Assembly: GCA_902798425.1 (NCBI GenBank)
Contig: CADBWR010000002.1
Span: 62,001 to 126,000 of the forward strand
Direction of reading: 5' to 3'
From: an uncultured Bacteroidales bacterium
Lineage (GTDB): Bacteria > Bacteroidota > Bacteroidia > Bacteroidales > Bacteroidaceae
Length of the DNA: 64,000 nucleotides
In this document: positions 52,837 through 61,650 of the stretch, in pieces
How positions within the stretch are numbered: the first letter of the stretch is position 1
Layout: every line of letters starts with the position of its first letter
Program-made: the position numbers and the translations under genes
The notes under the pieces: model-generated
What the model saw: the letters and a program-made list of their open reading frames with translations, nothing else
Told to the model about the DNA's origin: nothing
The model's database searches: none

Positions 52837-52965
52837 ATTTGAAAGACCTGTATCTTAGGTGACCATAGACGCTGTTTGCCGGTTTGTTGGTCATATGAAG
52901 GGTTAATTTCCCACAATTTCCCATAATTTCTGTCCTCAAATATTCTGTAACTGCTCAAAAAGTTG

Positions 52966-52973
52966 TACCTTTG
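52966..52973 (+). promoter_or_regulatory. -7 element overlapping the start region of the LptD-like gene
   Basis: TACCTTTG ends only 5 bp before the GTG start at 52979, so the predicted transcription start coincides with or touches the start codon. Confidence 0.6.
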
Positions 52974-52978
52974 CAGCC

Positions 52979-55858
52979 GTGAGAAGAAAAACGCTCATAT
53001 TTCTGTTGCTTTTCGTCATTGTTTTCGTGGTGGCGGAGGTTCCTCGGTTGCGCTTTGTTGGAAGTACAGCCGAGGGTGATTCTATTGTGACAGACAGTGC
53101 GAAGCGACTCCTCTCAGACAGCGTGAAGCGACTGCTCTCGGATAGCGTTAAGACGCAGCTCTCAGACAGCTTGGAGAGTTTACTCCCCGACACAGCCTCG
53201 ATGGACTCGCTGCAGTTGCTCATCTGGAAGCGCAACAAGGCTGTCGATGACTCGTTGGCTGCCGACTCTGCCAACCGCCAGCGCAAGAATGGCATTGATG
53301 CTCCTGTAGAATATACTGCTGAAGACTCTATGACCTATGACGGACTTACAGGTGTGGCACACCTCTTTGGTAAGTCACACGTGAAGTATCAGGATATGGA
53401 CTTGGAGAGTGACCAGATATTCATGTCGCTGGACTCCAGTTTGGTACATGCCACAGGTTCTCTTGATACCACGGGACAGAAGTTTGGTACTCCTGTGTTC
53501 AAGATGGGCTCCGACACCTATGAGACGGACACGATGGCCTTCAACTTCAAGACGAAGAAAGGTCTTATCAATAATGTCTACACGCAGCAGCAGGACGGTT
53601 TCATGACCTCTGAGATTTCCAAGCGTGACGGCAAGGGCGATATGCACCTCTACCACGGACGCTATACCACTTGTGACCAGCCGCACCCCGACTTCTATTT
53701 TGCCATGTCGCGTGCTAAGGTACGTCCAGGAAAGGATGTCGTCTTTGGTCCTACCTATCTGGTTGTTGCTGACGTGCCGCTGCCTTTCGCCATTCCATAT
53801 GGTTTCTTCCCGTTTACGAAGAGTTATTCGTCAGGTTTCATTATGCCTACCTATGGCGACGAGACTGATAGAGGTTTCTATCTGCGTGATGGTGGCTATT
53901 ACTTTGCCATCAGTGACAAAATGGACTTGAAGCTGATAGGTGAAATCTATACCAAGGGTTCATGGGGCTTGACGGCAACGACGAACTACAGGAAGCGCTA
54001 CCGATACAATGGTTCGATGCTGGTGAGCTATCAGAACTCCGTATCGGGTGAGAAGAACATGCCTGACTACTCGAAGACAACGAGTTTCAAGGTGCTGTGG
54101 CAGCATTCGCAAGATGCCAAGGCCAATCCATATAGGACATTGCGTGCCAGTGTAAACTTTGCTACGAGTAGTTACGAGCGCAACAACCTGACGTCCATGT
54201 ATAACCCCCAGTCGTATACGCAGTCTACACGTACCAGTTCGGTGTCGTTTGGTACTAAGTTCTCCAGTCTGGGCATGAGTCTGTCGAGTACTGTCAACCT
54301 CAACCAGAATATGCGTGACTCGACCATCTCTATGACGTTGCCTGACCTGACAATTACCGTGGCCAATTTCTATCCCTTTAAACGTAAGAAGGCTGCTGGC
54401 GAGGAACGCTGGTACGAGAAAATCTCCATGCGTTATACGGGTAACTTCAGAAACGAGATAAACACAAAGGAAAGCAAACTGATGGGCTCCAGTCTCACCA
54501 AGGACTGGCGCAATGGTATGCAGCATACTATCCCCATCAGCGGTAACTTTACCTTGTTCAACTTCCTCAATGTAAACCCCACCTTCTCTTTTACAGACCG
54601 TATGTACACGCAGAAGTACAAACGTTCGTGGGATACAGACAAACAGAAGGAAGTGGTTGATACAATACAGGGATTTCACAACATCTATAATTGGAGCATG
54701 AGTTTGGGATTGTCGACAAAACTCTATGGTTTCTTCATCCCTAACCGCAAGATCTTTGGAGAAAAGATTGACCGTATCCGTCACGTCTTCACTCCTACCA
54801 TCTCTTTCAACTATGCTCCTGACTTCAGTGCAAAGCGCTATGGTGTGTGGGATACTTATCAGAAGACCGATGCCAAAGGCAATGTGACGATGGTGGAGTA
54901 TAGCCAATATCAGGGAACACTATTTGGCGGACCGGGCAAGGGTAAGACGGGAAGTGTGTCCATGGATATCTCTAACAATATTGAGATGAAGATTAAGAGC
55001 GACGACGACTCGACAGGCTTTAAGAAAATCAGTATCATTGATGAGTTGGGCGCCTCTATGTCGTATAACTTTGCTGCTGAGACGCGCCCTTGGAGTGACC
55101 TGTCCACACGTCTGCGCTTGAAACTCACGAAGAGCTACACCCTCAATATCAATGCCACTTTTGCTACCTATGCCTATGAGGCTGACTCAGTGGGTGCCAC
55201 ACCTTATATCGGCAACCGCACGGAGTATAGCTACGGACGCTTTGGCCGTTTCCAGGGTATGTCTCAGAACCTGTCGTACACCCTTGACAACAAGAAAGTC
55301 TCCAACTTCTTCAAATGGCTGCGTGGCGAGAAAGTAGACAAGAAGGACAAGGACAAGAAGAATAACCGGGACGAGTATGACACTGGTCTTGATACCAACT
55401 TGGATAAAGACATGGAGGCTGCCAAGCATGGTGCCCGTAAGGAGAATGCTGGTTTGGCTGAGACCGATGAAGACGGTTATATGGCTTTCTCCATACCATG
55501 GTCAATCAGTTTTGGTTATGGTGTCACTATGCGTGAGAATACGGCAGGAAAGTTCGACTACGACCGCATGCGCTATCCGTATAAGTTTACGCAGAACCTG
55601 AACTTCAGCGGTAATATCCGTCTGTCTGACGGCTGGAACATCTCTTTCTCCAGTGGTTACGACTTCGATGCCAAGAAGCTGTCTATGACTACAGCATCGT
55701 TAGGTCGTGACTTGCACTGCTTCAATATGTCTTGCCAGATAGTGCTATCGCCTTACACAAGTTACAACTTCTCTTTCCGTTGTAATGCTGCCACACTGAC
55801 CGATGCGCTGAAGTACGACAAGCGCTCCAGCTACTCCAATGCCGTTCAGTGGTACTAG
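52979..55858 (+). CDS. LptD/OstA-family LPS transport outer-membrane protein
   Basis: 959 residues with a GTG start. The codon is fixed by the basic, hydrophobic signal (RRKTLIFLLLFVIVFVV). A linker with LLSDSVKR-type octapeptide repeats (~residues 39-66) follows. Next is an OstA-like jelly-roll (~105-270: DSMTYDGLTGVAHLFGKSHVKYQDMDLESDQIFM, then YTTCDQPHPDFYF). A long beta-barrel starts with the family's PLPFAIPYGFFPFTK and ends at W-Y. LptD inserts lipopolysaccharide into the outer leaflet. The Bacteroidota form lacks the cysteine pattern of E. coli LptD. It is unlinked in function to the sugar genes around it. The -7 box sits so close to the GTG that the mRNA may be leaderless. Confidence 0.9.
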   Translation: MRRKTLIFLLLFVIVFVVAEVPRLRFVGSTAEGDSIVTDSAKRLLSDSVKRLLSDSVKTQLSDSLESLLPDTASMDSLQLLIWKRNKAVDDSLAADSANRQRKNGIDAPVEYTAEDSMTYDGLTGVAHLFGKSHVKYQDMDLESDQIFMSLDSSLVHATGSLDTTGQKFGTPVFKMGSDTYETDTMAFNFKTKKGLINNVYTQQQDGFMTSEISKRDGKGDMHLYHGRYTTCDQPHPDFYFAMSRAKVRPGKDVVFGPTYLVVADVPLPFAIPYGFFPFTKSYSSGFIMPTYGDETDRGFYLRDGGYYFAISDKMDLKLIGEIYTKGSWGLTATTNYRKRYRYNGSMLVSYQNSVSGEKNMPDYSKTTSFKVLWQHSQDAKANPYRTLRASVNFATSSYERNNLTSMYNPQSYTQSTRTSSVSFGTKFSSLGMSLSSTVNLNQNMRDSTISMTLPDLTITVANFYPFKRKKAAGEERWYEKISMRYTGNFRNEINTKESKLMGSSLTKDWRNGMQHTIPISGNFTLFNFLNVNPTFSFTDRMYTQKYKRSWDTDKQKEVVDTIQGFHNIYNWSMSLGLSTKLYGFFIPNRKIFGEKIDRIRHVFTPTISFNYAPDFSAKRYGVWDTYQKTDAKGNVTMVEYSQYQGTLFGGPGKGKTGSVSMDISNNIEMKIKSDDDSTGFKKISIIDELGASMSYNFAAETRPWSDLSTRLRLKLTKSYTLNINATFATYAYEADSVGATPYIGNRTEYSYGRFGRFQGMSQNLSYTLDNKKVSNFFKWLRGEKVDKKDKDKKNNRDEYDTGLDTNLDKDMEAAKHGARKENAGLAETDEDGYMAFSIPWSISFGYGVTMRENTAGKFDYDRMRYPYKFTQNLNFSGNIRLSDGWNISFSSGYDFDAKKLSMTTASLGRDLHCFNMSCQIVLSPYTSYNFSFRCNAATLTDALKYDKRSSYSNAVQWY

Positions 55859-55859
55859 G

Positions 55860-55915
55860 AATGCATAATGCTTAATGCATAATGCTTAATGCATAATGGT
55901 CAATGTTCAACGTTC
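55860..55915. repeat. Heptanucleotide array forming the C-terminus of the antiporter gene
   Basis: Eight units (AATGCAT, AATGCTT, AATGCAT, AATGCTT, AATGCAT, AATGGTC, AATGTTC, AACGTTC) begin 2 bp after the LptD-like stop. Read on the minus strand they encode the last residues (NVEH) and stop of the antiporter. The ATGCAT/AAGCATT units can also pair into weak hairpins. Confidence 0.85.
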
Positions 55916-58164
55916 AACAGCTTTTGCAGTGCAGCTTCTTCTCCTACCACCCAGATGATGTCACCCTCTTGGAACCGACGGTTAGGTGCTGCTGGTGACA
56001 GATTCTCCTTGCCTTCCTCAATGCCTACCACCATACAACTGTAGTGGTTGCGGATGCCGCTCTCTATCAGTGTCTTGCCTACAAAAGGACTATTGGCAGA
56101 GATAATCAGCTGGCGCAGTTTCATCTCACGATTCTCTAACTGGGTGTCTTCTTGGATGACCTCCGTTTCCAGGGCGTGAGCAAAGTTGGCCATCTGTTCG
56201 TCGCTGCCAATAACCTGCAGACGATCGGAAGGGTAGAGTATGAAGTCACCGTCGGGGATGTTCATGCGGAAGCCGCCACGCAGAATGCTGCTGATGTGTA
56301 CGCCGTACTTCTTGCCAAGATTCAGCTCCTTCAGCGTTTTACCCATCCAATTGGAGTTGGCGGGTACATTGAACTCTGCAATATGGATATCGCGGTCTAA
56401 CAGCTTTCCCTCATACAGCGGACGCTTCTTGCCCTGCACCTGTGCCTCAATGTCGCGCGAACGAAGGTTGTTGACAAATAGTCGTTCCAGCAGGATGCTG
56501 CGGCGCTTAATGGTTCTTGAGACAATGATGAATGCCACTATCACAACACCCAGCGTAATCATGACGGCATTGCTGAAGCGGCTCAGGTAGTTGCAGATAT
56601 AGAAGATAAAAGCTACGGCAACTATCACCCTGCCCAGCACGGTAGCCAACAAGGGCAGGTGGTTGCGATTGCTCTCAGCCCAGAGTTTCTTCCACTCTTC
56701 GGAGCGGTTCTTCTTCATCACCATGGCACGCAGAAACGGCGATATGAACAGCACCGTGAGCACTCCGGTGGCAGCATTGGCATACCAGTGGAGTGTCCAC
56801 CCAGGCAGCAGTTTCCGCATAAAGGGCAGCACGAAGGTAAACATCACGGCGATGGTGGCTGATGCCAGGATGCTGTATACGATAGTGTTCAAAGCCATCT
56901 GTGTGAGCAGACGCTTCCATGCATTCTGTTCCTGGCTGTTAGGATGGCTCATCGACAGGTGGTTAAGCGACTGTATGATGCCTTTGGGCAAGCGACGTTC
57001 GAGGGCACTGTATGCCGGTGTCGCCAGTCGTATCATATAAGGTGTCAGGAATGTGGTGATGACAGACACTGCTACGACAACAGGGTAGAGGAAGTCGCTG
57101 ATAACACCTAACGACAGTCCCAACGAGGCGATGATGAACGAAAACTCACCAATCTGTGCCATGGAGAAGCCACAGCGCATGGCTGACTTCAGACTCTCGC
57201 CACTCAGCATGAAGGCAAAGGAGCCGAGTGTTGCCTGACCAATGAGAATGGTCAGCACAAGTGTGACGATAGGCCACGCATAACTGACAATGATTTGCGG
57301 GTCTACCAGCATACCTACCGATACGAAAAAGATGGCACCAAAGAGGTTCTTGACGGGTTCTACCAACTTCTCTATCTTCTCTGCCTCGACAGTTTCTGCC
57401 AGGATGCTACCCATAATAAAGGCACCAAAGGCTGACGAGAAACCTACCTTGGTGGAGGCAACGGCCATGGCACAGCATAGGCCAAGGGACACGATGAGCA
57501 ACACCTCGTTGTTGATGAGACGGCGTACGCGGCGGAGGAAGATAGGAATGGCAAAGATGCCTACGACGAGCCATAGCACGAGGAAGAAGCCTATCTTCAC
57601 CACAGAGCCCAGCATCTGTCCGCCGTCAGGATTGTTGCCACTGGCAATCGCACTCAGCATCACCATCATAACAATAGCCAGGATGTCCTCCAATATTAGT
57701 ACGGACATCACTAGTCCGGCAAACTGTTGCTGACGCAGTCCTAAATCGTCGAAGGCTTTATAGATAATGGTGGTGGAACTCATAGCCAGCATACCACCCA
57801 GGAAGATGCAGTCCATCTTGGACCAGCCGAAGGCATGGCCTGTCAAGACGCCCAGCATCGACATGGAGAAAATGATGGCCATGGTGGAGATGAATGGCGA
57901 TACGCCCATCTTCAGAATCTTCTTGAACGAGAAGTCCAGACCTAACGAGAACAGCAGGAACATCACACCGATGTCAGCCCACAGATGAATATTCTCTGTA
58001 TCAGCAACGGAGGTGGTGTAGGGCATGTGGGGCGATACCAGGAAACCTGCAACGATATAGCCCAATACCAATGGTTGCTTCAGTCGCTTGAAGAGAAGGG
58101 TCACGATGCCTGCAACAATAAGCATCAGTGCCAGGTCTTGTATGAGGGTGGAAAGTGCTGCCAT
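55900..58164 (-). CDS. CPA2-type cation:proton antiporter with C-terminal TrkA-C domains
   Basis: 754 residues; start ATG 58164 is preferred over an upstream TTG at 58170. The first ~390 residues are a Na+/H+ exchanger domain with ~12 membrane segments (LGLDFSFKKILKMG, AMSSTTIIYKAFDDLGL, EDILAIVMMVML, GFSSAFGAFIMG, GCGFSMAQIGEFSFI-type helix). A four-helix membrane region follows at ~425-560. Two TrkA-C modules come last (~600-670 AEFNVPANSNWMGKTLKEL; ~685-750 ISANSPFVGKTLIESG...FQEGDIIWVVG). There is no Rossmann TrkA-N domain. It exchanges K+ or Na+ for protons at the inner membrane and is probably gated by a ligand at the TrkA-C domains. The extra four-helix insert is unusual. Confidence 0.9.
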   Translation of the reverse strand: MAALSTLIQDLALMLIVAGIVTLLFKRLKQPLVLGYIVAGFLVSPHMPYTTSVADTENIHLWADIGVMFLLFSLGLDFSFKKILKMGVSPFISTMAIIFSMSMLGVLTGHAFGWSKMDCIFLGGMLAMSSTTIIYKAFDDLGLRQQQFAGLVMSVLILEDILAIVMMVMLSAIASGNNPDGGQMLGSVVKIGFFLVLWLVVGIFAIPIFLRRVRRLINNEVLLIVSLGLCCAMAVASTKVGFSSAFGAFIMGSILAETVEAEKIEKLVEPVKNLFGAIFFVSVGMLVDPQIIVSYAWPIVTLVLTILIGQATLGSFAFMLSGESLKSAMRCGFSMAQIGEFSFIIASLGLSLGVISDFLYPVVVAVSVITTFLTPYMIRLATPAYSALERRLPKGIIQSLNHLSMSHPNSQEQNAWKRLLTQMALNTIVYSILASATIAVMFTFVLPFMRKLLPGWTLHWYANAATGVLTVLFISPFLRAMVMKKNRSEEWKKLWAESNRNHLPLLATVLGRVIVAVAFIFYICNYLSRFSNAVMITLGVVIVAFIIVSRTIKRRSILLERLFVNNLRSRDIEAQVQGKKRPLYEGKLLDRDIHIAEFNVPANSNWMGKTLKELNLGKKYGVHISSILRGGFRMNIPDGDFILYPSDRLQVIGSDEQMANFAHALETEVIQEDTQLENREMKLRQLIISANSPFVGKTLIESGIRNHYSCMVVGIEEGKENLSPAAPNRRFQEGDIIWVVGEEAALQKLLNVEH

Positions 58165-58199
58165 TATCAATTATGCATTAAGCATTGTACATTAAGCAT
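58165..58199. repeat. Heptanucleotide array overlapping the end of pepT
   Basis: Five units (TATCAAT, TATGCAT, TAAGCAT, TGTACAT, TAAGCAT) start directly after the antiporter start codon and run through the pepT stop. They encode PepT's last two residues and TAA. The same AATGCTT/AATGCAT units occur at the other end of the antiporter gene, so that gene is flanked by related arrays. Confidence 0.82.
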
Positions 58200-59415
58200 T
58201 ATAGTCTGCGGTGAGTTCGCAGATTTTGACTATCAGCTGCTTGGCTTTCTCCATAGACTGGATGGGCACAAACTCGTAGGGACCGTGGAAATTAATTCCT
58301 CCTGCAAAGATGTTGGGGCAGGGCAGACCCTTGAACGACAACTGCGCACCATCTGTACCGCCGCGGATGGGCTTCACCTTGGGGGCTATGCCACACTCCT
58401 GCATGGCTTTCAGCACGAGGTCGATGACGTGCATCTGCGGGTCTATCTTCTCCTTCATGTTGTAGTACTGGTCGCTGACCACACATGCTACGGTGCCCTC
58501 ACCGTACTGCTCGTTCAGCTGATCAGCGCAGCGCTGGATGAAGCGCTTGCGGTCTTCAAAACGGTCGCGGTCGTGGTCGCGGATGATGTAGCTGAGGCGA
58601 GCCTGTTCCACGCCGGCGGTAATGCCCAACAGATGATAGAAACCCTGATAGCCCTCTGTCGTCTCTGGCGTCTCGTCGGCAGGCAGCATGGCGGCAAACT
58701 CTACGGCCAGACGATTGGCATTGACCATCTTCTCTTTGGCATAGCCCGGGTGTACGCTGACGCCCTTGATGGTAATCTTCGCTGACGCCGCATTGAAGTT
58801 CTCGTACTCCAGTTCACCCACGTCGCCGCCATCCATGGTGTAGGCCCACTGACAGCCGAATTTCTCGACGTCGAAGTGGTGGGCACCCATGCCAATCTCC
58901 TCGTCAGGATTGAAGGCGATACGTATCTTGCCGTGCTTGATGTCCTTGTGTTGCTGCAGGTAGACCATGGCTTCGACAATCTCGGCAATGCCTGCCTTGT
59001 CGTCAGCTCCCAGCAGGGTGGTGCCGTCCGTGACGATGAGGTCTTCGCCTATATGCTGCAACAGCTCGGGGAATTTCTTGGGCGACATGGTGACGCTTTC
59101 GCTGAGCAGGATGTCTGCACCATTATAGTTCTTGACAATCTGTGGTTTGATGTCGGCACCCGAGCAGTCGGGACTGGTGTCGTAGTGCGAAATGAATCCA
59201 ATAGTGGGTATATCGCCCTTGGTGTTGGCCTTCAGCGTGGCATAGAGGTAGCCTTTCTCGTCGAGTTCTACGTCGTCGAGACCTTCGTGTTCCAGCTCTT
59301 TCTTCAGGTATTCTGCAAACAGCAGTTGCTTAGCGGTGCTGGGTACTGTCTGGCTGTCTTCAGCCGACTGTGTATCAAACTTGGTATAGTTGAGGAATCT
59401 TTCAGTAATATCCAT
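58192..59415 (-). CDS. pepT: Peptidase T (tripeptide aminopeptidase)
   Basis: 407 residues, cytoplasmic M20B metallopeptidase. Motifs: [11 protein letters not shown] (metal His and Asp), [66 protein letters not shown] and [23 protein letters not shown]. It removes N-terminal residues from tripeptides and needs two zinc ions. The start at 59415 lies just inside a perfect palindromic promoter region. Confidence 0.97.
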   Translation of the reverse strand: MDITERFLNYTKFDTQSAEDSQTVPSTAKQLLFAEYLKKELEHEGLDDVELDEKGYLYATLKANTKGDIPTIGFISHYDTSPDCSGADIKPQIVKNYNGADILLSESVTMSPKKFPELLQHIGEDLIVTDGTTLLGADDKAGIAEIVEAMVYLQQHKDIKHGKIRIAFNPDEEIGMGAHHFDVEKFGCQWAYTMDGGDVGELEYENFNAASAKITIKGVSVHPGYAKEKMVNANRLAVEFAAMLPADETPETTEGYQGFYHLLGITAGVEQARLSYIIRDHDRDRFEDRKRFIQRCADQLNEQYGEGTVACVVSDQYYNMKEKIDPQMHVIDLVLKAMQECGIAPKVKPIRGGTDGAQLSFKGLPCPNIFAGGINFHGPYEFVPIQSMEKAKQLIVKICELTADYNA

Positions 59416-59462
59416 AGAAAATGCTTATCTTTGTTTTGAGTATGCAAAGATAAGCATTTTCT
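59416..59462. promoter_or_regulatory. Perfect 18-bp-arm palindrome containing the pepT -7 element
   Basis: AGAAAATGCTTATCTTTG (416-433) is the exact inverse complement of CAAAGATAAGCATTTTCT (445-462), around an 11-nt centre. Both arms contain TATCTTTG, so consensus -7 boxes face both directions (minus 445-452, plus 426-433). The minus-strand one would drive pepT with a ~23-nt leader. Confidence 0.85.
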
Positions 59463-59492
59463 GTCAAATAGCGAAGTCTTAACGAGGGTATT

Positions 59493-61217
59493 TTATTTGA
59501 TAACCACTTTTTTGCCGTTGACGATATAGATGCCGCGCTGCATATTGCTGACACGACGGCCTTGCAGGTCATAGATGCCACTTCTGCTATCTGCCTTCTT
59601 ACTTCTTACTTCATTGATGCCTGTTACAATGCCTACTGGTGTTCCAGATTCGTTGTAATAGCAATGATTCTGGAAGACGAGGTTTGGAGTCTGCAGCCCA
59701 TTGTTGTTGTTATTGAAGATAATGAACTGGGGCAGGGTAGTCAGCGCACCATTGTAGGTCCACTTCCATACATTGTGGCCGTTGAGTGTACCAACCTTGG
59801 TACACGTCGCTCCTGGCCATTTCCCACCAGTGTAGTCGTTCGTGTTGTCCCAAGCCCAACATTTAACTGTACTCCAGCCTGAGGTGGGAGCTTCGAAGAA
59901 TGCACATACCTCGCCCTCGGTTACAGTACAGAAGTCGGGCAACTCAATCACCTCGTCCTTGATGTCGTCCAGAGCAGAGATGTCGACATTCTCTGTGACG
60001 TAAATCTTGTAGTTGGTGCCTTCATTAGCTAATTTATAACCATTGGTGTCGGCAGTCGCTTCGCCGAGTAGCAGAAGCACTTTACCCTTTTTTCCTTCTA
60101 CGTTAAGCACATAACCGGTGGACGAAGACTGTTTTTTCAAGATGGCACTTTGGTTATGGATGCCTGCAGCCTTACGAATGATGATGAGTCGTTTGATGGT
60201 GCTCTTGTAGGTTTTCCAATGACTGAGCCATACACATGGTGTACCAGGCATGGTGAGGATGTAGGCATTGGCGGCCTCTACATTGGCATAGAGAGGACAT
60301 TCACCGAAACGGCCTGTGTCGTGGTTATCTACAAAGGTCACTGAGTAGCGCTTGTAGTTGTTGTCGTCAGAGAGACAGCCACCATTTAGTCTGCTCCATT
60401 TTCCCTGACTGAAAGCATCATTGATGTAATATTTCAGTGGGAAGTCGAAGGCTGCCGACTGAATCACCCCGTCCTGTTTGGTGCCGTTAATCCAATTGGT
60501 GACAACGCTCTTGCTGCCGTCCCAACACTCACCTACAGAGAACTGAGGCTGGGCAGTTACGTTATACTGTCCCACGTACTTAGCGGCAAAACCCTTCACA
60601 AAGTCATAGCGGAAACCAATATATCCAAGGTCATTCAGTAACTTGTCAAGATAGGCCAGTACGTTCTTCTGTACATTCTCTCCTGTATGGTCCAGATCAC
60701 GTGCACCGTCCCATGCCATTCCCGTGTCTGCGGCTCCTGTGGGGGTATAGCCATTCTTGGAACTTTCGTCATCAGAGCAGATGTCAGCAGCAGTCAGTTG
60801 ATACTCTACTCCTTTGTAGGTTTCTTTGGGGAAGTTCAGCCAGTTGGAATTGACACTGGCCCTGTGATTGATAACTACATCCTCAATGATGCCCATGCCC
60901 TTTTCCTTAAAGGTGTTAATCATCGAGCGCAACTGTGCCTCCGTACCAAAAGCGCTCTTGTGGTCGAACCAATAGACGGGGTGATAGCCCATATTGTTAG
61001 ACATCGCATTGGCGTATGCTGAGTTGGGAATCCACATCAAGTCAAAGAACTGTGACATCTCGTCGGCCTGTGACTCCAGATTGGTCCACTTAGTATCTGC
61101 ATAGGAATCCCAGTAGAATCCCTGCAGCATCACACCTTCATATTGGGCAGGCCATCCCTGTGCATGCAGGGACAGCGTTGCCAACGTACAAACTATGAGC
61201 GAAAAAAGTTTTTTCAT
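59493..61217 (-). CDS. Secreted alpha-amylase (GH13) with C-terminal starch-binding module
   Basis: 574 residues from ATG 61217 (MKKLFSLIVCTLATLSLHAQ); longer upstream starts lie beyond the -7 element. GH13 motifs: DVVINH, GFRYDFVKGF (nucleophile Asp), GECW (acid Glu) and FVDNHDTGR (third Asp). Residues ~435-535 resemble a CBM26-like starch-binding sandwich (VKCWAWDNTNDYTGGKWPGA, VWKWTYNGA, PQFIIFNNNNNG). The recurrent tail ends the protein (GIYDLQGRRV...NGKKVVIK). It cleaves internal alpha-1,4 bonds of starch. It belongs with the SusE-like gene at the right edge as part of a starch locus. Two to three heptamer-like units (59595-59615) encode the EVRSKK stretch before the tail. Confidence 0.93.
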   Translation of the reverse strand: MKKLFSLIVCTLATLSLHAQGWPAQYEGVMLQGFYWDSYADTKWTNLESQADEMSQFFDLMWIPNSAYANAMSNNMGYHPVYWFDHKSAFGTEAQLRSMINTFKEKGMGIIEDVVINHRASVNSNWLNFPKETYKGVEYQLTAADICSDDESSKNGYTPTGAADTGMAWDGARDLDHTGENVQKNVLAYLDKLLNDLGYIGFRYDFVKGFAAKYVGQYNVTAQPQFSVGECWDGSKSVVTNWINGTKQDGVIQSAAFDFPLKYYINDAFSQGKWSRLNGGCLSDDNNYKRYSVTFVDNHDTGRFGECPLYANVEAANAYILTMPGTPCVWLSHWKTYKSTIKRLIIIRKAAGIHNQSAILKKQSSSTGYVLNVEGKKGKVLLLLGEATADTNGYKLANEGTNYKIYVTENVDISALDDIKDEVIELPDFCTVTEGEVCAFFEAPTSGWSTVKCWAWDNTNDYTGGKWPGATCTKVGTLNGHNVWKWTYNGALTTLPQFIIFNNNNNGLQTPNLVFQNHCYYNESGTPVGIVTGINEVRSKKADSRSGIYDLQGRRVSNMQRGIYIVNGKKVVIK

Positions 61218-61252
61218 AAGTCTACTTGTTAGTAATAATCTGTAATCTGCTG

Positions 61253-61260
61253 CAAAGATA
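61253..61260 (-). promoter_or_regulatory. -7 element of the amylase gene
   Basis: Minus-strand TATCTTTG 35 bp before the start codon. The rest of the 513-bp gap up to 61730 holds the repeat blocks and terminator listed separately and no gene. Confidence 0.6.
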
Positions 61261-61384
61261 AGAAGAATTCTTATACCTTGTTCTTGCTTCCTACTAATTA
61301 TCTTGCTAACGAGCATGCAATCGTTTGCGCGCCTGCCGCTTCTTAACACAAAGATAACTGCAATTTACGGACGTTTTTCCATTG

Positions 61385-61468
61385 CCTGGAAACATTTTTT
61401 CACAGCCTGGAAACTTTTTTCCATGGTCTGGAAAAATTATTCCACTGTCTGGAAATTTTCTTGAAACA
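61385..61468. repeat. Four tandem 21-bp repeats upstream of the amylase gene
   Basis: Units begin exactly 21 bp apart at 61385, 61406, 61427 and 61448. Each starts YCTGGAAA and continues with an A/T run and TTCCA-like end. They lie 125-208 bp upstream of the amylase -7 box, like activator iterons. Two helical turns of spacing would put all copies on one DNA face. Confidence 0.8.
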
Positions 61469-61515
61469 CAGGATGCCTATTATCCGTGAATTCCAGTATG
61501 GATGTAAGATCAATA

Positions 61516-61606
61516 ATTGCCTACATTTAAATATGAATTGCCTACATTGCGCAAGTTGCTGTAAATCAGTAGTGAATGTAAGATATGTAGGCAATGTAGG
61601 CAATTT
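61516..61606. repeat. Direct and inverted TTGCCTACAT repeats
   Basis: AATTGCCTACATT occurs at ~61516-61527 and ~61537-61548. The inverse AATGTAGGCAATT lies at 61593-61605, with a partial copy at 61585-61594. A 15-bp perfect inverted repeat pairs 61536-61550 with 61591-61605. The copies can pair in more than one way. Confidence 0.75.
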
Positions 61607-61650
61607 ATACCAAAAACATAAAAACTTCCTAATGTTTGGTGCAAAAAGAA

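Noticed and set aside
61218-61349. 44-residue N-terminal extension of the amylase
   Set aside because: The extension runs through the -7 element at 61253-61260 and precedes a perfect signal peptide.
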